Shown here in pieces: positions 41,640 to 49,512 of a stretch of 64,000 nucleotides of DNA. The stretch is from Prevotella sp. (GTDB taxonomy: Bacteria; Bacteroidota; Bacteroidia; Bacteroidales; Bacteroidaceae). A program made the translations under genes and the position numbers. Location of the stretch: assembly GCA_016291085.1 (NCBI GenBank), contig JAEEVW010000009.1:1-64000 (forward strand), in the 5' to 3' direction. Every line of letters begins with the position of its first letter. Position 1 is the first letter of the stretch. The notes beneath the pieces are model-generated. The model was not told where the DNA came from. It did not search any database and saw only the letters and a program-made list of their open reading frames with translations.

Positions 41640-41647
41640 CAAAGATA
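41640..41647 (-). promoter_or_regulatory. -7 box TATCTTTG of the kinase operon
   Basis: Minus-strand TATCTTTG lies 17 bp upstream of the ATG at 41623, giving a very short leader. Confidence 0.65.
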
Positions 41648-41769
41648 CGAATTAGTGAGTAAAGAACAAAAAAAATTCGCATTTATTATAAAAAAAAAGG
41701 AGACTTGTCTCGCGACAAATCTCCCAGCTAAACTTATATAATAATACACGTAAATATTAAGATTTCATA

Positions 41770-42141
41770 TCTTACAGCTCCGGATACATGGAGTGGTAAG
41801 CGTCCTCCAGGAACTCAGCATTCTTGGTGTGGTTAATCCAAACCTGCAGAATACCTGGGAGTTCCAGCAGGCCAAGAGGGTGCTTGTTGGTGACAGGAGT
41901 TGTCAGGCATATCAACGGTACCTACGAAATAGTTGGGGCTGAACTTCTGCAGATCCTGCTCCAGCTGGGTATAGCGGATGTTGGCCTTAAAGGTGTCGTA
42001 GCTGTCGGGGTTACCGTGACCCATGAAGGCCACCACCACCTCCTGCAACGAGTCCGAGCGCCAAATGTCGCCCTGCGCCTCGACAGACAACACCATGCAT
42101 ACCATCAGCATGGCACCTGTCAGCAATCTTTTCATTAACAA
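41770..42141 (-). pseudogene. decayed cobalamin-regulated cbiK-like gene
   Basis: The frame from 42141 begins with a signal peptide (MKRLLTGAMLMVCMVLSVEA), then VVAFMGHGNPDSYDTF and YFVGTVDMPDN. This resembles the middle of CbiK chelatases (compare VVFVGHGTEGP and VATIEGYP in the intact copy at 53027). It then runs into unrelated sequence and stops at 41833. In another frame the DNA up to 41774 encodes ILQVWINHTKNAEFLEDAYH, the tail of some protein. Internal deletion plus frameshift is the simplest reading. A cobalamin riboswitch lies directly upstream. Confidence 0.65.
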
Positions 42142-42149
42142 TGTCTTTT

Positions 42150-42360
42150 TCTTCTGCCCAGCCCTATTCCCGGGGCTTTCGCTTCTGTTTTTCCGATAGG
42201 TAGGTCTCCTGGCTCTCTCCGAAAAGTCCGCCTTCCCAACATCTGTCAGTGGCTTCCTTTGGACTTTCCATAATGAAGATTACAGTAGCGGGTACTGCTC
42301 AGGTTTTGCACCTGATTCCCTTTTATGCGCCGGTGAAACACCAGACACATCACCATATCG
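42150..42360 (-). ncRNA. cobalamin riboswitch (degenerate locus copy)
   Basis: The minus strand carries the conserved cobalamin aptamer: GGTGTTTCACCGGCGCATAA, GGGAATCAGGTGCAAAACCT, GAGCAGTACCCGCTACTGTA, the B12-box-like AAGGAAGCCACTGACAGATG and GAGAGAGCCAGGAGACCTAC. CCCCGGGAATAGGGCTG follows and can form a small hairpin before the start codon. The other riboswitch in this window has the same downstream element, so it is probably the expression platform. Confidence 0.9.
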
Positions 42361-42364
42361 GCTG

Positions 42365-42396
42365 CAAATATAGACATAATAAAGCAAACCACCAAA
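42365..42396 (-). promoter_or_regulatory. promoter of the first cobalamin riboswitch
   Basis: On the minus strand TTTG (42393-42396) and TATATTTG (42365-42372) are separated by 20 bp, a full match to the consensus spacing. Confidence 0.75.
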
Positions 42397-42431
42397 GAAA
42401 AAGCAAAAAAAATAGGGTTACCCCTACTCAT

Positions 42432-43565
42432 TTACCGGACTTGGAACTCCTGCGGCGTGACGCCAGTGAGTTTCTTAAAGGTAGTTTGGAAGTAGTTTCG
42501 GGTATTGAAGCCACAGTGTTCGGCAATGGTATCGTTGCTCCATTCGGGGTGTGCCTTCAGTTGACGCTTGGCTTCCTCAATGCGCTGATAGGTCAGCCAA
42601 GGGTTGAACAGTCCTTGACGGGTGGTCTTAAGCCATGCCGAGAACAAATATCGCGGCAGGTGCATCTCGTCGGCTGCCGTCTGGATGGTGATGCCACCAT
42701 GCAGATGACCACCCTTGCCCAACCACCTGTCGACAGCGGCATTGACACGTTGAAGGTCGTAATCAGACAGTTCGTGGCTGTCGCCATGGACGCTACCGGC
42801 AGCCAGTTTCTCCCGCTCGTCCTCCTGCATACTACGCTCCACCTGCTGCAACGCTTGCAGATGATGCCGATCCAGACCGTAACTGTAAAAACTGACGACG
42901 GTATAGCTGATGCTGAAAAAGATGATGAGCGTATAGACAATCAGCAGGGGTCCCGACCAGAAGATGACCATGGGGGCGAAGAGTCCTGCCATCGAGAGCA
43001 GGGCGGTACTGTTACGCATCCACCGGATAATGCCATGCCGCTCGCGGTCGAAATAGTTGTTGATAGCATGGCGCACACGGCGGAATTCCCGCCATAACAT
43101 GGCTGTATAGTGAAACTGCATGACAGCATAGACAACGGCGCTGGCCACCTCAGCATAGTAAAGTCGATTCGTGACGGCAAGCACGTCGTATCCACCAGTG
43201 GGGTTCGCACCCAAAAGCAGGACTACCACGACCACATAACAGCCCAGACCTACCAGCCAGTCTTGTCGCCGCAGCGCATTCTGGCGCAACAGGTTAAGAA
43301 TGGCGAGACCAAGGAGCCATGCCGTGGGAATAAAGAAAAGCAGATTGACCAATACGGCTGGTTCGACACCCATCTGGCGGAAGTGCAGCGTGTACTGCAA
43401 CAGAAACTGTACGGGCAACAACGCCGTACCAGCCACCATAATCCACCGCGAACGGTTATACACCTGTCCACCTTCCCCTCTCATGGGAAGCATAAACACC
43501 AGCATCAGAGTAAGGAAACCCGTCAACGTGATGGCCGCAAACTGGATATGCTCAATGGGTATCAT
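42432..43565 (-). CDS. AraC-family regulator with N-terminal membrane sensor
   Basis: 377 residues from MIPIEHIQFAAITLTGFLTL at 43565. An upstream ATG at 43592 falls inside the promoter region (TAATTTTG at 43590-43597) and is rejected. Seven hydrophobic segments occupy residues 1-240. The C-terminal AraC DNA-binding domain has ITIQTAADEMHLPRYLFSAW and IAEHCGFNTRNYFQTTFKKL. Bacteroidetes regulators of this layout respond to membrane or extracellular signals. It is divergent from a second sensor gene (43877). The TTTTTGTACACC sites between them are candidate targets. Confidence 0.85.
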   Translation of the reverse strand: MIPIEHIQFAAITLTGFLTLMLVFMLPMRGEGGQVYNRSRWIMVAGTALLPVQFLLQYTLHFRQMGVEPAVLVNLLFFIPTAWLLGLAILNLLRQNALRRQDWLVGLGCYVVVVVLLLGANPTGGYDVLAVTNRLYYAEVASAVVYAVMQFHYTAMLWREFRRVRHAINNYFDRERHGIIRWMRNSTALLSMAGLFAPMVIFWSGPLLIVYTLIIFFSISYTVVSFYSYGLDRHHLQALQQVERSMQEDEREKLAAGSVHGDSHELSDYDLQRVNAAVDRWLGKGGHLHGGITIQTAADEMHLPRYLFSAWLKTTRQGLFNPWLTYQRIEEAKRQLKAHPEWSNDTIAEHCGFNTRNYFQTTFKKLTGVTPQEFQVR

Positions 43566-43589
43566 CCAACCATTTTCGTTTTCCGGGGG

Positions 43590-43597
43590 CAAAATTA
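43590..43597 (-). promoter_or_regulatory. -7 box TAATTTTG of the AraC-type gene
   Basis: Minus-strand TAATTTTG, 24 bp upstream of the ATG at 43565. Confidence 0.6.
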
Positions 43598-43713
43598 CGA
43601 ATTATCAAGCGTAAAAACAAAGAAAAATCCGTCTTTTTTAAATCATTCGCATCTTTTTTGACCTTTCCAATCAAAAATCATCCATTTCATCGGGAAAAGA
43701 ATATCGGAAGGAG

Positions 43714-43784
43714 GGTGTACAAATTCTCACAATTTGTACACCTGATTCTTCATTTTTGTACACCATTGCGTGTTTTTGTACACC
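43714..43784 (+). promoter_or_regulatory. operator-like array of TTTTTGTACACC sites
   Basis: A perfect 12-bp inverted repeat GGTGTACAAATT (43714-43725) / AATTTGTACACC (43731-43742) is followed by TTTTTGTACACC at 43753-43764 and again at 43773-43784. Spacings of 22 and 20 bp put the sites on one face of the helix. The last ends 19 bp before the -7 box at 43804. Confidence 0.7.
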
Positions 43785-43803
43785 TCATTTAAAACTTTAT
43801 TCA

Positions 43804-43811
43804 TACCTTTG
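43804..43811 (+). promoter_or_regulatory. -7 box TACCTTTG of the sensor-like gene
   Basis: TACCTTTG lies 65 bp before the ATG at 43877 and directly downstream of the TTTTTGTACACC array. Confidence 0.65.
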
Positions 43812-43876
43812 CATTCGAAAATACAAGAAACGATTGGTCGGCCATAGACCACACCATTAAAAAAACAACAAAAAAA

Positions 43877-44686
43877 ATGATTGAGCAAGGATTATACCAC
43901 ATCACCTTATTGATAGCAGCTGCTGCCAATGTGGTGATGGGGTGCTCATTGCTGGATGGCAACAGCAGCTACCACGACTACATCGTCTATCGTCGCTCAA
44001 GGTTATTTACTGCACTCTGCTACCTGATCTTCGCAGCAGGATTCGTGGCACACAGCCAGCTGGGGTGGCGCACAGAGTGGCCCGTAGGGGCTTCAGCGCT
44101 GTCGGTCAGCTACTTCCACGTGGCCGCCGTACTGTTCGGATGGAGCCACATCTCGCTGCTCAACCCATCCTATCTGACCCGCCGCGTCGTCGTCCGCGAC
44201 ATCAGCATCCTGACCGTTGGCCTCATCGCCTACTGGACCACCGTCAGTTCTCAGTTCTCAGTTTTCAGTTCTCAGTTCTCATTCCTCATTTTCTTCGCGC
44301 ACGCGCTATACATTTCTTATATATTCTATAGTACCCTCATTCGCGTGCGCCCGTTGACGAAGCGTCTGCCCCAAAGCGACGGCAACGCCCGTTGGTGGAC
44401 CGACGAGAACCGTTCGGGAGTCATCGTTTTCCAGCGTTCCATCCGCATCAGCTGCCATCTCATCGTCATCTTCGGCTTGGGCAGCATCGTGGTCACCGCT
44501 GCCTTCCCCACCGGGCAGTGGCCTTACATCATCCTCATGACCCTCGGCATCGCCGTGTTCTGCTACATCTACTACGCCCTGACGAACTACGGCTCTGTCA
44601 TCGAGGCCGGCACCAACGCCACCGAGGACATCAATTCTACGGATAATACATTAAAAGACAATAATTCTACGGAGCCCAGGAGCTAA
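43877..44686 (+). CDS. 7TM sensor-like membrane protein, probably truncated before its DNA-binding domain
   Basis: 269 residues with about seven hydrophobic segments (HITLLIAAAANVVMGCSLL, HLIVIFGLGSIVVTAAFPTG, IILMTLGIAVFCYIYYAL). The layout matches the sensor half of AraC-type membrane regulators such as the divergent neighbour, but no helix-turn-helix follows. The protein ends in NSTDNTLKDNNSTEPRS, encoded by repeat sequence at a palindromic junction. Inside the fourth segment SSQFSVFSSQFSF is encoded by CAGTTCT heptamers (44241-44292). Probably a remnant of a regulator gene fused by deletion to the 3' part of the next gene. Confidence 0.7.
   Translation: MIEQGLYHITLLIAAAANVVMGCSLLDGNSSYHDYIVYRRSRLFTALCYLIFAAGFVAHSQLGWRTEWPVGASALSVSYFHVAAVLFGWSHISLLNPSYLTRRVVVRDISILTVGLIAYWTTVSSQFSVFSSQFSFLIFFAHALYISYIFYSTLIRVRPLTKRLPQSDGNARWWTDENRSGVIVFQRSIRISCHLIVIFGLGSIVVTAAFPTGQWPYIILMTLGIAVFCYIYYALTNYGSVIEAGTNATEDINSTDNTLKDNNSTEPRS
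44241..44292. repeat. heptamer array inside the sensor-like gene
   Basis: CAGTTCT, CAGTTCT, CAGTTTT, CAGTTCT, CAGTTCT, CATTCCT, then CATTTTC, read in frame as SSQFS repeats within a hydrophobic segment. Confidence 0.75.
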
Positions 44687-44723
44687 AGGAGAAAACAGCT
44701 CCTAAAACTCCATTTCTCCGTAG
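44634..44723. repeat. repeat junction between two truncated genes
   Basis: ATTCTACGGA occurs directly repeated (44634 and 44664). CTACGGAG (44667-44674) is inverted by CTCCGTAG (44716-44723), with an inner AGGAGCT (44678-44684) / AGCTCCT (44697-44703). Both flanking genes are broken here. Confidence 0.7.
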
Positions 44724-44862
44724 AGCAATCACCATCAATGGCGGCACCATCACGGCACAAGGTGGCACTTGGCATCAGTATTACGATCCCGCTGGAGGCG
44801 CTGCAGGTATCGGTAGCAGTGAATACAGTGGAACCTTCACTACCGATACAGGTTGGGGTGGC

Positions 44863-47706
44863 ATGGCCTATATCAACAATGTTACGGGTAGCATCACCAT
44901 CAATAACGCCACTATTAACGCCACAGGCGGTGCAGGTGCTGCGGGTATCGGCGGTGGCAAATGTGGAACGGTGCAGACCATCAGCATCAAAGGCGGTCAA
45001 GTGACTGCTACGCGTGGGTCTGACAACGCTGCCGCCATCGGCACAGGCTATAATGACGGTGCCACTTCTGAAAGTGGAACACTCACCTGTCCGCTTATCT
45101 GCATCGAGCAAGGCACCGTACAGGCAAACGGCAATATCGGCTTTGGCAAAGCATTTGTCGCAAGCAATAACGTGGGCGACTCTTACGCATTCATCGGCGA
45201 AGCCAACGTGACGTGTACCGGCACGATGAATGAGCCGAAGATGCCAGAGGTAAAGAATAGCAAGACCATCACCATTCCCGATGGTGTCAGCGCATTCAAA
45301 ATTTATGACCCCGTGGGCAAGGATGCAGAATACAGCACACAAGAAAAAGGCACATCAACCCTTACGCTCACTGCGCCGACTGGCTATAGGCTCCAAGTGA
45401 CGGGTATTGTAAAGGCGGTAGGCACATTCAAGGTCTATGACGGAACCTCGGGGAGCACTCAACTTGCAATTGTTGAAAACGATATGAGCGGTACGCCAGT
45501 CTCTACGGCGAGCAGCGGACAGAGCCTCAAATTGAAATACACAACACCTAGTAATAGTTTTGGTAACGCGACTTATAGGAGTGACTATGAACTGTTGGTA
45601 ACGGTGTTCAAGGCCGGCGAGAAGAAGTCCGTCAGCATCCAGCAGACAGATGGCGGTACGGTGACCAGCGATACGCAGACTGCCGAATATGGCGAGACCG
45701 TCACCCTGACCGTCACACCCAACGAGGGCAAATTCGTCGAAAGGGTCGTCTACAACGATGGCAGCGACCACACCGTGGCGCGCTCCGACGACGGCAAATA
45801 CCGCTTTGCGATGCCTGTCAAAGACGTGACCGCCCGCGCTCAGTTCGAAGACGTCAGCAACCTCGACTTCGGAACAATCACCGGGCTTAAAGGTGTTTAT
45901 CTTTATGATGGAGGAAACGCTATCGACATCAGTTATGGCGTGGAGGCAGTCAATGGCACGGTGCTCTCCAATGGAACTGACTACGATGCCGTCATTACGA
46001 ACAGCAGCAGCGAAGCAGTCGCCAGCGTCACGGCTCTCGGCACCTATACGCTGACGGTTACGGGCAAGGGCAACTATACGGGATCGCTGACGCAGACCTT
46101 TGTGGTTCAGGAAGGACTCCGGGGCAGCGGCACCAGCGAAGCCCCCTACCTCATCGGCAGCACCGACGAGTGGGACATCTTCGTCAGGAAGGTCAACGGC
46201 GGAGTCACTTTCGTTGACCAATATATTGACCTGGAGCGTGACATCACCGTTACACAGGGAACTCCGTTTGTACAATACTTCCAAGGTACGTTCAACGGCA
46301 ACTACCATACCATCACCATGAATAACGTCAGCGGAAAGGGGTTATTCGGTAAAACTGGGAATAATCAAACTACTGCCTGGAATCATAATACTATAACCAT
46401 TAAAAACCTGACCGTTGCCGGTAGCATCATTGATAGTGGAAACGATAATATTAATAATTATTGTGCTGCTGTGGTGGGATGTTTTGGTGGCGGCCGAGCC
46501 CCATGTGCACTGGAGAATATTATTGTTACGGCAGACATCACCGCCGCCAGTACGTCCGTCGGTGGTTTGGTGGGAATAACAACTGGAAACTGTACTAATT
46601 CAATCAGTAATTGTGTTTTCGCCGGCAGTATCAATGGAGGCACCCATGCGGCAGGTATGGTGGGCAGTTATAGAGCCCAAAGCGGTAATGAGATAACTAT
46701 TGCCAATTGCTTAGAGATAGGCACCTATACCAATGTCACCAACTTCCACCCAATGGCAACAATCGACAACAGCAAAGTGACCGTCACGAATGGCTACTAT
46801 GTCCATCCTCAATTCGGCTCACCTGATGGCAACTGCACCCAAGGCACGCAGGTCTTTACCATCACCACCGATGGCTATTGTGATGTTTCGGCAACGGCTG
46901 CCACCAGTTACCATGGCACTGACTATTTCACTGCTGGCACCGAAGTCACGCTCAGCCACACCGACCGCACGGGCTACACTTTTGACAACTATAGCGTGAA
47001 GGATGCCAACAATAACGACGTCGACGTCACCGAGACCAGCGGCGTCTATACCTTCACGATGCCCACCAACGACGTGACCATCAGCGCCCAGTGGACGGCC
47101 ACCGTTGTCACCGTAGTCATGAACGCCAGCGGCATCATGACCTACGCCAGCACGGAGGCACTCGACTTCAGCCAGAAGAGTTCTACCACCGACAATGCAG
47201 AGCTGACGGCCTACATCGTGAGTGACTTCAGTGGCAGCACGCTGACGCTGAGTTCCGTTGAGAAAGTACCTGCCAGTACCGGTCTGCTGCTGAAGGGTAC
47301 GGCCAGCACGACATTCACCATCCCCGTCGCCACCAATGCCAGCGCACCCGCGACGAACTATCTGCACGGCGTGACAGACGCTGCGACCGTGGTGAACCAG
47401 ACCGACGGTGACTACACGAACTTCATCCTCGCCAACGGCAAGTACGGCATCGACTGGTACACGCTGTCTGCAGCTGGAGCCATCGGCGCCAACAAGGCGT
47501 ACCTTTCACTGCCCACGGCCAGTCTGACCAGCAATGCGGCAGGATTCACGTGGGTGTATGATGACGAGACGACAAGCATCAGACCCACCCCCGGCCCCTC
47601 CCTATATGGAAGGGAATGGTATGACCTGAGCGGACGCAAGCTGGACGGCAAGCCAACTAAGGCCGGACTTTACATCGTAAATGGCAAAAAGGTAATGATT
47701 AAGTAA
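44863..47706 (+). CDS. large beta-rich surface protein lacking its N terminus
   Basis: The first ATG is at 44863, but the homologous frame is open back to 44665 and already reads in-style repeats (ITINGGTITAQGG, PAGGAAGIGSSEY), so the true start and signal peptide are missing. Domains include GGAGAAGIGGG-type repeats, an MBG-like section (GKGNYTGSLTQTFVV), a GLUG-like region (GTFNGNYHTITMNNVSGKG), InlB/Flg_new-type repeats (TFTMPTNDVTISAQW) and the tail WYDLSGRKLDGKPTKAGLYI with VMIK, a Bacteroidetes sorting-type end. A C-rich palindrome encodes RPTPGPSLYGRE just before the tail. Without a signal it is probably not exported, so likely a pseudogene. Confidence 0.7.
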   Translation: MAYINNVTGSITINNATINATGGAGAAGIGGGKCGTVQTISIKGGQVTATRGSDNAAAIGTGYNDGATSESGTLTCPLICIEQGTVQANGNIGFGKAFVASNNVGDSYAFIGEANVTCTGTMNEPKMPEVKNSKTITIPDGVSAFKIYDPVGKDAEYSTQEKGTSTLTLTAPTGYRLQVTGIVKAVGTFKVYDGTSGSTQLAIVENDMSGTPVSTASSGQSLKLKYTTPSNSFGNATYRSDYELLVTVFKAGEKKSVSIQQTDGGTVTSDTQTAEYGETVTLTVTPNEGKFVERVVYNDGSDHTVARSDDGKYRFAMPVKDVTARAQFEDVSNLDFGTITGLKGVYLYDGGNAIDISYGVEAVNGTVLSNGTDYDAVITNSSSEAVASVTALGTYTLTVTGKGNYTGSLTQTFVVQEGLRGSGTSEAPYLIGSTDEWDIFVRKVNGGVTFVDQYIDLERDITVTQGTPFVQYFQGTFNGNYHTITMNNVSGKGLFGKTGNNQTTAWNHNTITIKNLTVAGSIIDSGNDNINNYCAAVVGCFGGGRAPCALENIIVTADITAASTSVGGLVGITTGNCTNSISNCVFAGSINGGTHAAGMVGSYRAQSGNEITIANCLEIGTYTNVTNFHPMATIDNSKVTVTNGYYVHPQFGSPDGNCTQGTQVFTITTDGYCDVSATAATSYHGTDYFTAGTEVTLSHTDRTGYTFDNYSVKDANNNDVDVTETSGVYTFTMPTNDVTISAQWTATVVTVVMNASGIMTYASTEALDFSQKSSTTDNAELTAYIVSDFSGSTLTLSSVEKVPASTGLLLKGTASTTFTIPVATNASAPATNYLHGVTDAATVVNQTDGDYTNFILANGKYGIDWYTLSAAGAIGANKAYLSLPTASLTSNAAGFTWVYDDETTSIRPTPGPSLYGREWYDLSGRKLDGKPTKAGLYIVNGKKVMIK
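47582..47616. repeat. C-rich palindrome half element in the surface-protein gene
   Basis: GACCCACCCCCGGCCCCTCC then CTATATGGAAGGGA. It encodes PTPGPSLYG, almost the same peptide as PTPGPSLFMEG in WaaA. Confidence 0.75.
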
Positions 47707-47711
47707 TGGTA

Positions 47712-47846
47712 GAAGTTAACGGAGTTAACGAAGTTATCGCTACGCTCGAAGTTAACGACAACACTTTCGGGCGCGGTAAATTCAAAGGCAAAACTAATGT
47801 CTTTAACTTCGTTAACTTCGCTAACTTCGAGCGAAGCGATAACTTC
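47712..47846. repeat. second GAAGTTAAC inverted repeat
   Basis: The left arm (47712-47760, with GAAGTTATCGCTACGCTCGA) is inverted by the right arm (47801-47846, with TCGAGCGAAGCGATAACTTC). It matches the element at 40567-40713. Confidence 0.7.
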
Positions 47847-47864
47847 AAAAATATTAATAGCATT

Positions 47865-48029
47865 ATGAAAAAAGAATATATGAAGCCCTCGATGGAGGCG
47901 ATAGAGATAGCAGTACGGCAGATACTGTGCGGTAGCGGTGACGGCTACCATATGGATGACCCGCAGCCCCCCGGCAGTTCCATGAGCCCCGAATTCCAGG
48001 AGATGCAGGAACTGCTCTTCGACGAGTAA
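47865..48029 (+). CDS. small acidic protein of the MKKEYMKP type
   Basis: 54 residues: MKKEYMKPSMEAIEIAVRQ, then a Gly/Pro/Asp-rich tail with one cysteine (ILCGSGDGYHMDD) and a terminal acidic end. I recall many such short MKKxYxxP proteins in Bacteroidetes, often beside surface-protein or peptide-modification genes, and generally of unknown role. The layout, a conserved helical N terminus and variable Gly-rich end, resembles a RiPP precursor, and a PqqD-like operon lies 6-8 kb away, but no link is shown. A longer frame reads back through the repeat element and is rejected. Confidence 0.6.
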   Translation: MKKEYMKPSMEAIEIAVRQILCGSGDGYHMDDPQPPGSSMSPEFQEMQELLFDE

Positions 48030-48056
48030 CGCCACACATAACGGCCTCTATACACC

Positions 48057-48093
48057 TAAGAATCCGAGCAAATCATCATTGTTCGGATTCTTA
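48057..48093 (+). terminator. strong hairpin after the small-protein gene
   Basis: TAAGAATCCGAGCAA (48057-48071) pairs with TTGTTCGGATTCTTA (48079-48093) with one G-U pair and a 7-nt loop. A weak T-tract follows. Confidence 0.7.
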
Positions 48094-48160
48094 GAAAATC
48101 CTCCGCCATATGGTTTAACCTGTTGATTTACAGGAAAATGATGGCTTACCGTGATCTTGT

Positions 48161-48248
48161 AATTGTGGGAATTAATAGTAGTAATTGCGGGAATTAATAG
48201 TAACAATTGCAGGAATTAATAGTAGCAATTATGACAATTAATAGCATC
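48161..48248. repeat. four 22-bp tandem repeats
   Basis: Units based on AATTGCGGGAATTAATAGTA start at 48161, 48183, 48205 and 48227, with no spacers, so this is not a CRISPR array. The 22-bp period equals about two helical turns. Confidence 0.8.
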
Positions 48249-48273
48249 TTTGTTCATCTATAGGGATATTTTG

Positions 48274-48347
48274 AAAAACTCTCGCGCGTACGTACAGGAA
48301 CTATTCTGGAAATTTTAGTTCACGTACGTACGCGCGAGAAAGTTTTT
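48274..48347. repeat. CTCGCGCGTACGTAC palindrome
   Basis: CTCGCGCGTACGTAC (48281-48295) is perfectly inverted at 48324-48338, with AAAAACT/AGTTTTT outside it. It could terminate transcription of the minus-strand kinase-like gene or be a dispersed palindrome. Confidence 0.7.
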
Positions 48348-48393
48348 CTTTTTTTTAATGCAGCCTTGTCTGTAAGCGGATTTCCGCGCTATA

Positions 48394-49041
48394 TTAAGCC
48401 TGACAGTTGATATAGTCCATGATGATATTGACGGCATCGTCCTCGGTCAATCGGTCCATCGTGATGACGAGCTCGTAGTTGCGGGTGTCGTAACGTGAGG
48501 TGTTGGTGTACTTCTTCACGTAGTTCTCGCGCATCTGGTCGATCTTCTCAATGATTTTACGGGCTTCATCCTCGGTGACGTTCTGCTTGCGGACGACACG
48601 TTCAATGCGTGCGGGCATAGAAGCCTGGATGAGGATGCTCAGGTGGTTGGGATGGTCGCGGAACACATGGAAGCCGCTGCGACCGGCCACCACGCACGAT
48701 TCGCCGGCAGCGATGTCCTGCAGAATCATCGTCTCTGTCTGGAACATCTCATCGGTTGTCATACGGTCTGATTCGTTGCCCTGCTGCAGGACATAGTATC
48801 CTGTGGTCATGTTGGGAGCGATTTGCATGAGGCGTTGAACGTCACCCCACCAATTGTGCTTGCGACCCTTGATTTTCTCAATCTCTTCGGTAGTGAGATG
48901 ATAGTGCTCCTGCAGGCCCTTGATGAGTGCCTTGTCGTAGAAGTTAACACCTAATTTCTCTGCCAGCTTACTGCCTACGGTACGTCCGCCAGAGCCCAGC
49001 TCGCGGTTGATTGTGATGACAAATTTTTCGTTCTTGTTCAT
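48394..49041 (-). CDS. cytidylate kinase-like family protein
   Basis: 215 residues. FVITINRELGSGGRTVGSKL carries the P-loop-like region of the cytidylate-kinase-like family. SCVVAGRSGFHVFRD, the MPARIERVVRKQNVTEDEA segment and KYTNTSRYDTRNYELVITMD follow. These proteins are widespread in Firmicutes and Bacteroidetes and are distinct from housekeeping Cmk; substrate unproven. A minus-strand -7 box TAACTTTG lies at 49074-49081. Confidence 0.88.
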   Translation of the reverse strand: MNKNEKFVITINRELGSGGRTVGSKLAEKLGVNFYDKALIKGLQEHYHLTTEEIEKIKGRKHNWWGDVQRLMQIAPNMTTGYYVLQQGNESDRMTTDEMFQTETMILQDIAAGESCVVAGRSGFHVFRDHPNHLSILIQASMPARIERVVRKQNVTEDEARKIIEKIDQMRENYVKKYTNTSRYDTRNYELVITMDRLTEDDAVNIIMDYINCQA

Positions 49042-49073
49042 TTCAGAATATTTTTAGGTTATTAATTATGCTG

Positions 49074-49081
49074 CAAAGTTA
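49074..49081 (-). promoter_or_regulatory. -7 box TAACTTTG of the cytidylate kinase-like gene
   Basis: Minus-strand TAACTTTG lies 32 bp upstream of the ATG at 49041. Confidence 0.55.
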
Positions 49082-49142
49082 CGAAATCTTTTTTAAACTA
49101 AAATATATTTACGCAATTTAACACATTTTTATAGCTTGTTCT

Positions 49143-49173
49143 TTTGCATTTTGCTCGATTTTTCGTACCTTCG
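49143..49173 (+). promoter_or_regulatory. promoter of the main B12 operon
   Basis: TTTG (49143-49146) and TACCTTCG (49166-49173) are 19 bp apart. Transcription would start about 10 bp before the riboswitch. Confidence 0.75.
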
Positions 49174-49183
49174 CAGCCGATTT

Positions 49184-49512
49184 GGTGATGTGCTTGGTGT
49201 TTCACCGGCGCATGAAAAGGGAATCAGGTGTGAATCCTGAGCAGTACCCGCTACTGTAATCTCCATTATGGAAAGTCCAAAGGAAGCCACTGACGGACGA
49301 GTTGAGAATTGAAAATTGAGAATTGAGAATTATGATTACCAAAGCGGTAGCAAATTCTTCACTCTTCATTCTTCATTTAGTTGTTGGGAAGGTGGACTTT
49401 TCGGAGAGAGCCAGGAAACCTGCCAAGGGAGTTGACAGTTGATAGTTGACAATTGACAGTTGACAGATGAAACGGACGCGGAGGCCCCGGGAATAGGGCT
49501 GAGCAGAAGAAA
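49184..49512 (+). ncRNA. cobalamin riboswitch with repeat insertions
   Basis: The aptamer contains GGTGTTTCACCGGCGCATGA, GGGAATCAGGTGTGAATCCT, GAGCAGTACCCGCTACTGTA, AAGGAAGCCACTGACGGA and GAGAGAGCCAGGAAACCTGC. Compared with the copy at 42150, the peripheral loop between GCCACTGACGGA and TTGGGAAGGTGGAC is enlarged by about 85 nt of head-to-head heptamer arrays. A second array of GTTGACA units (49431-49465) separates the aptamer from the CCCCGGGAATAGGGCTG platform element just before the start codon. It should control the BtuB/CbiK/CobN operon in response to cobalamin. Confidence 0.93.

Noticed and set aside
48161..48248. Possible CRISPR array
   Set aside because: The 22-bp units are contiguous, without spacers, and no cas genes are in the window.
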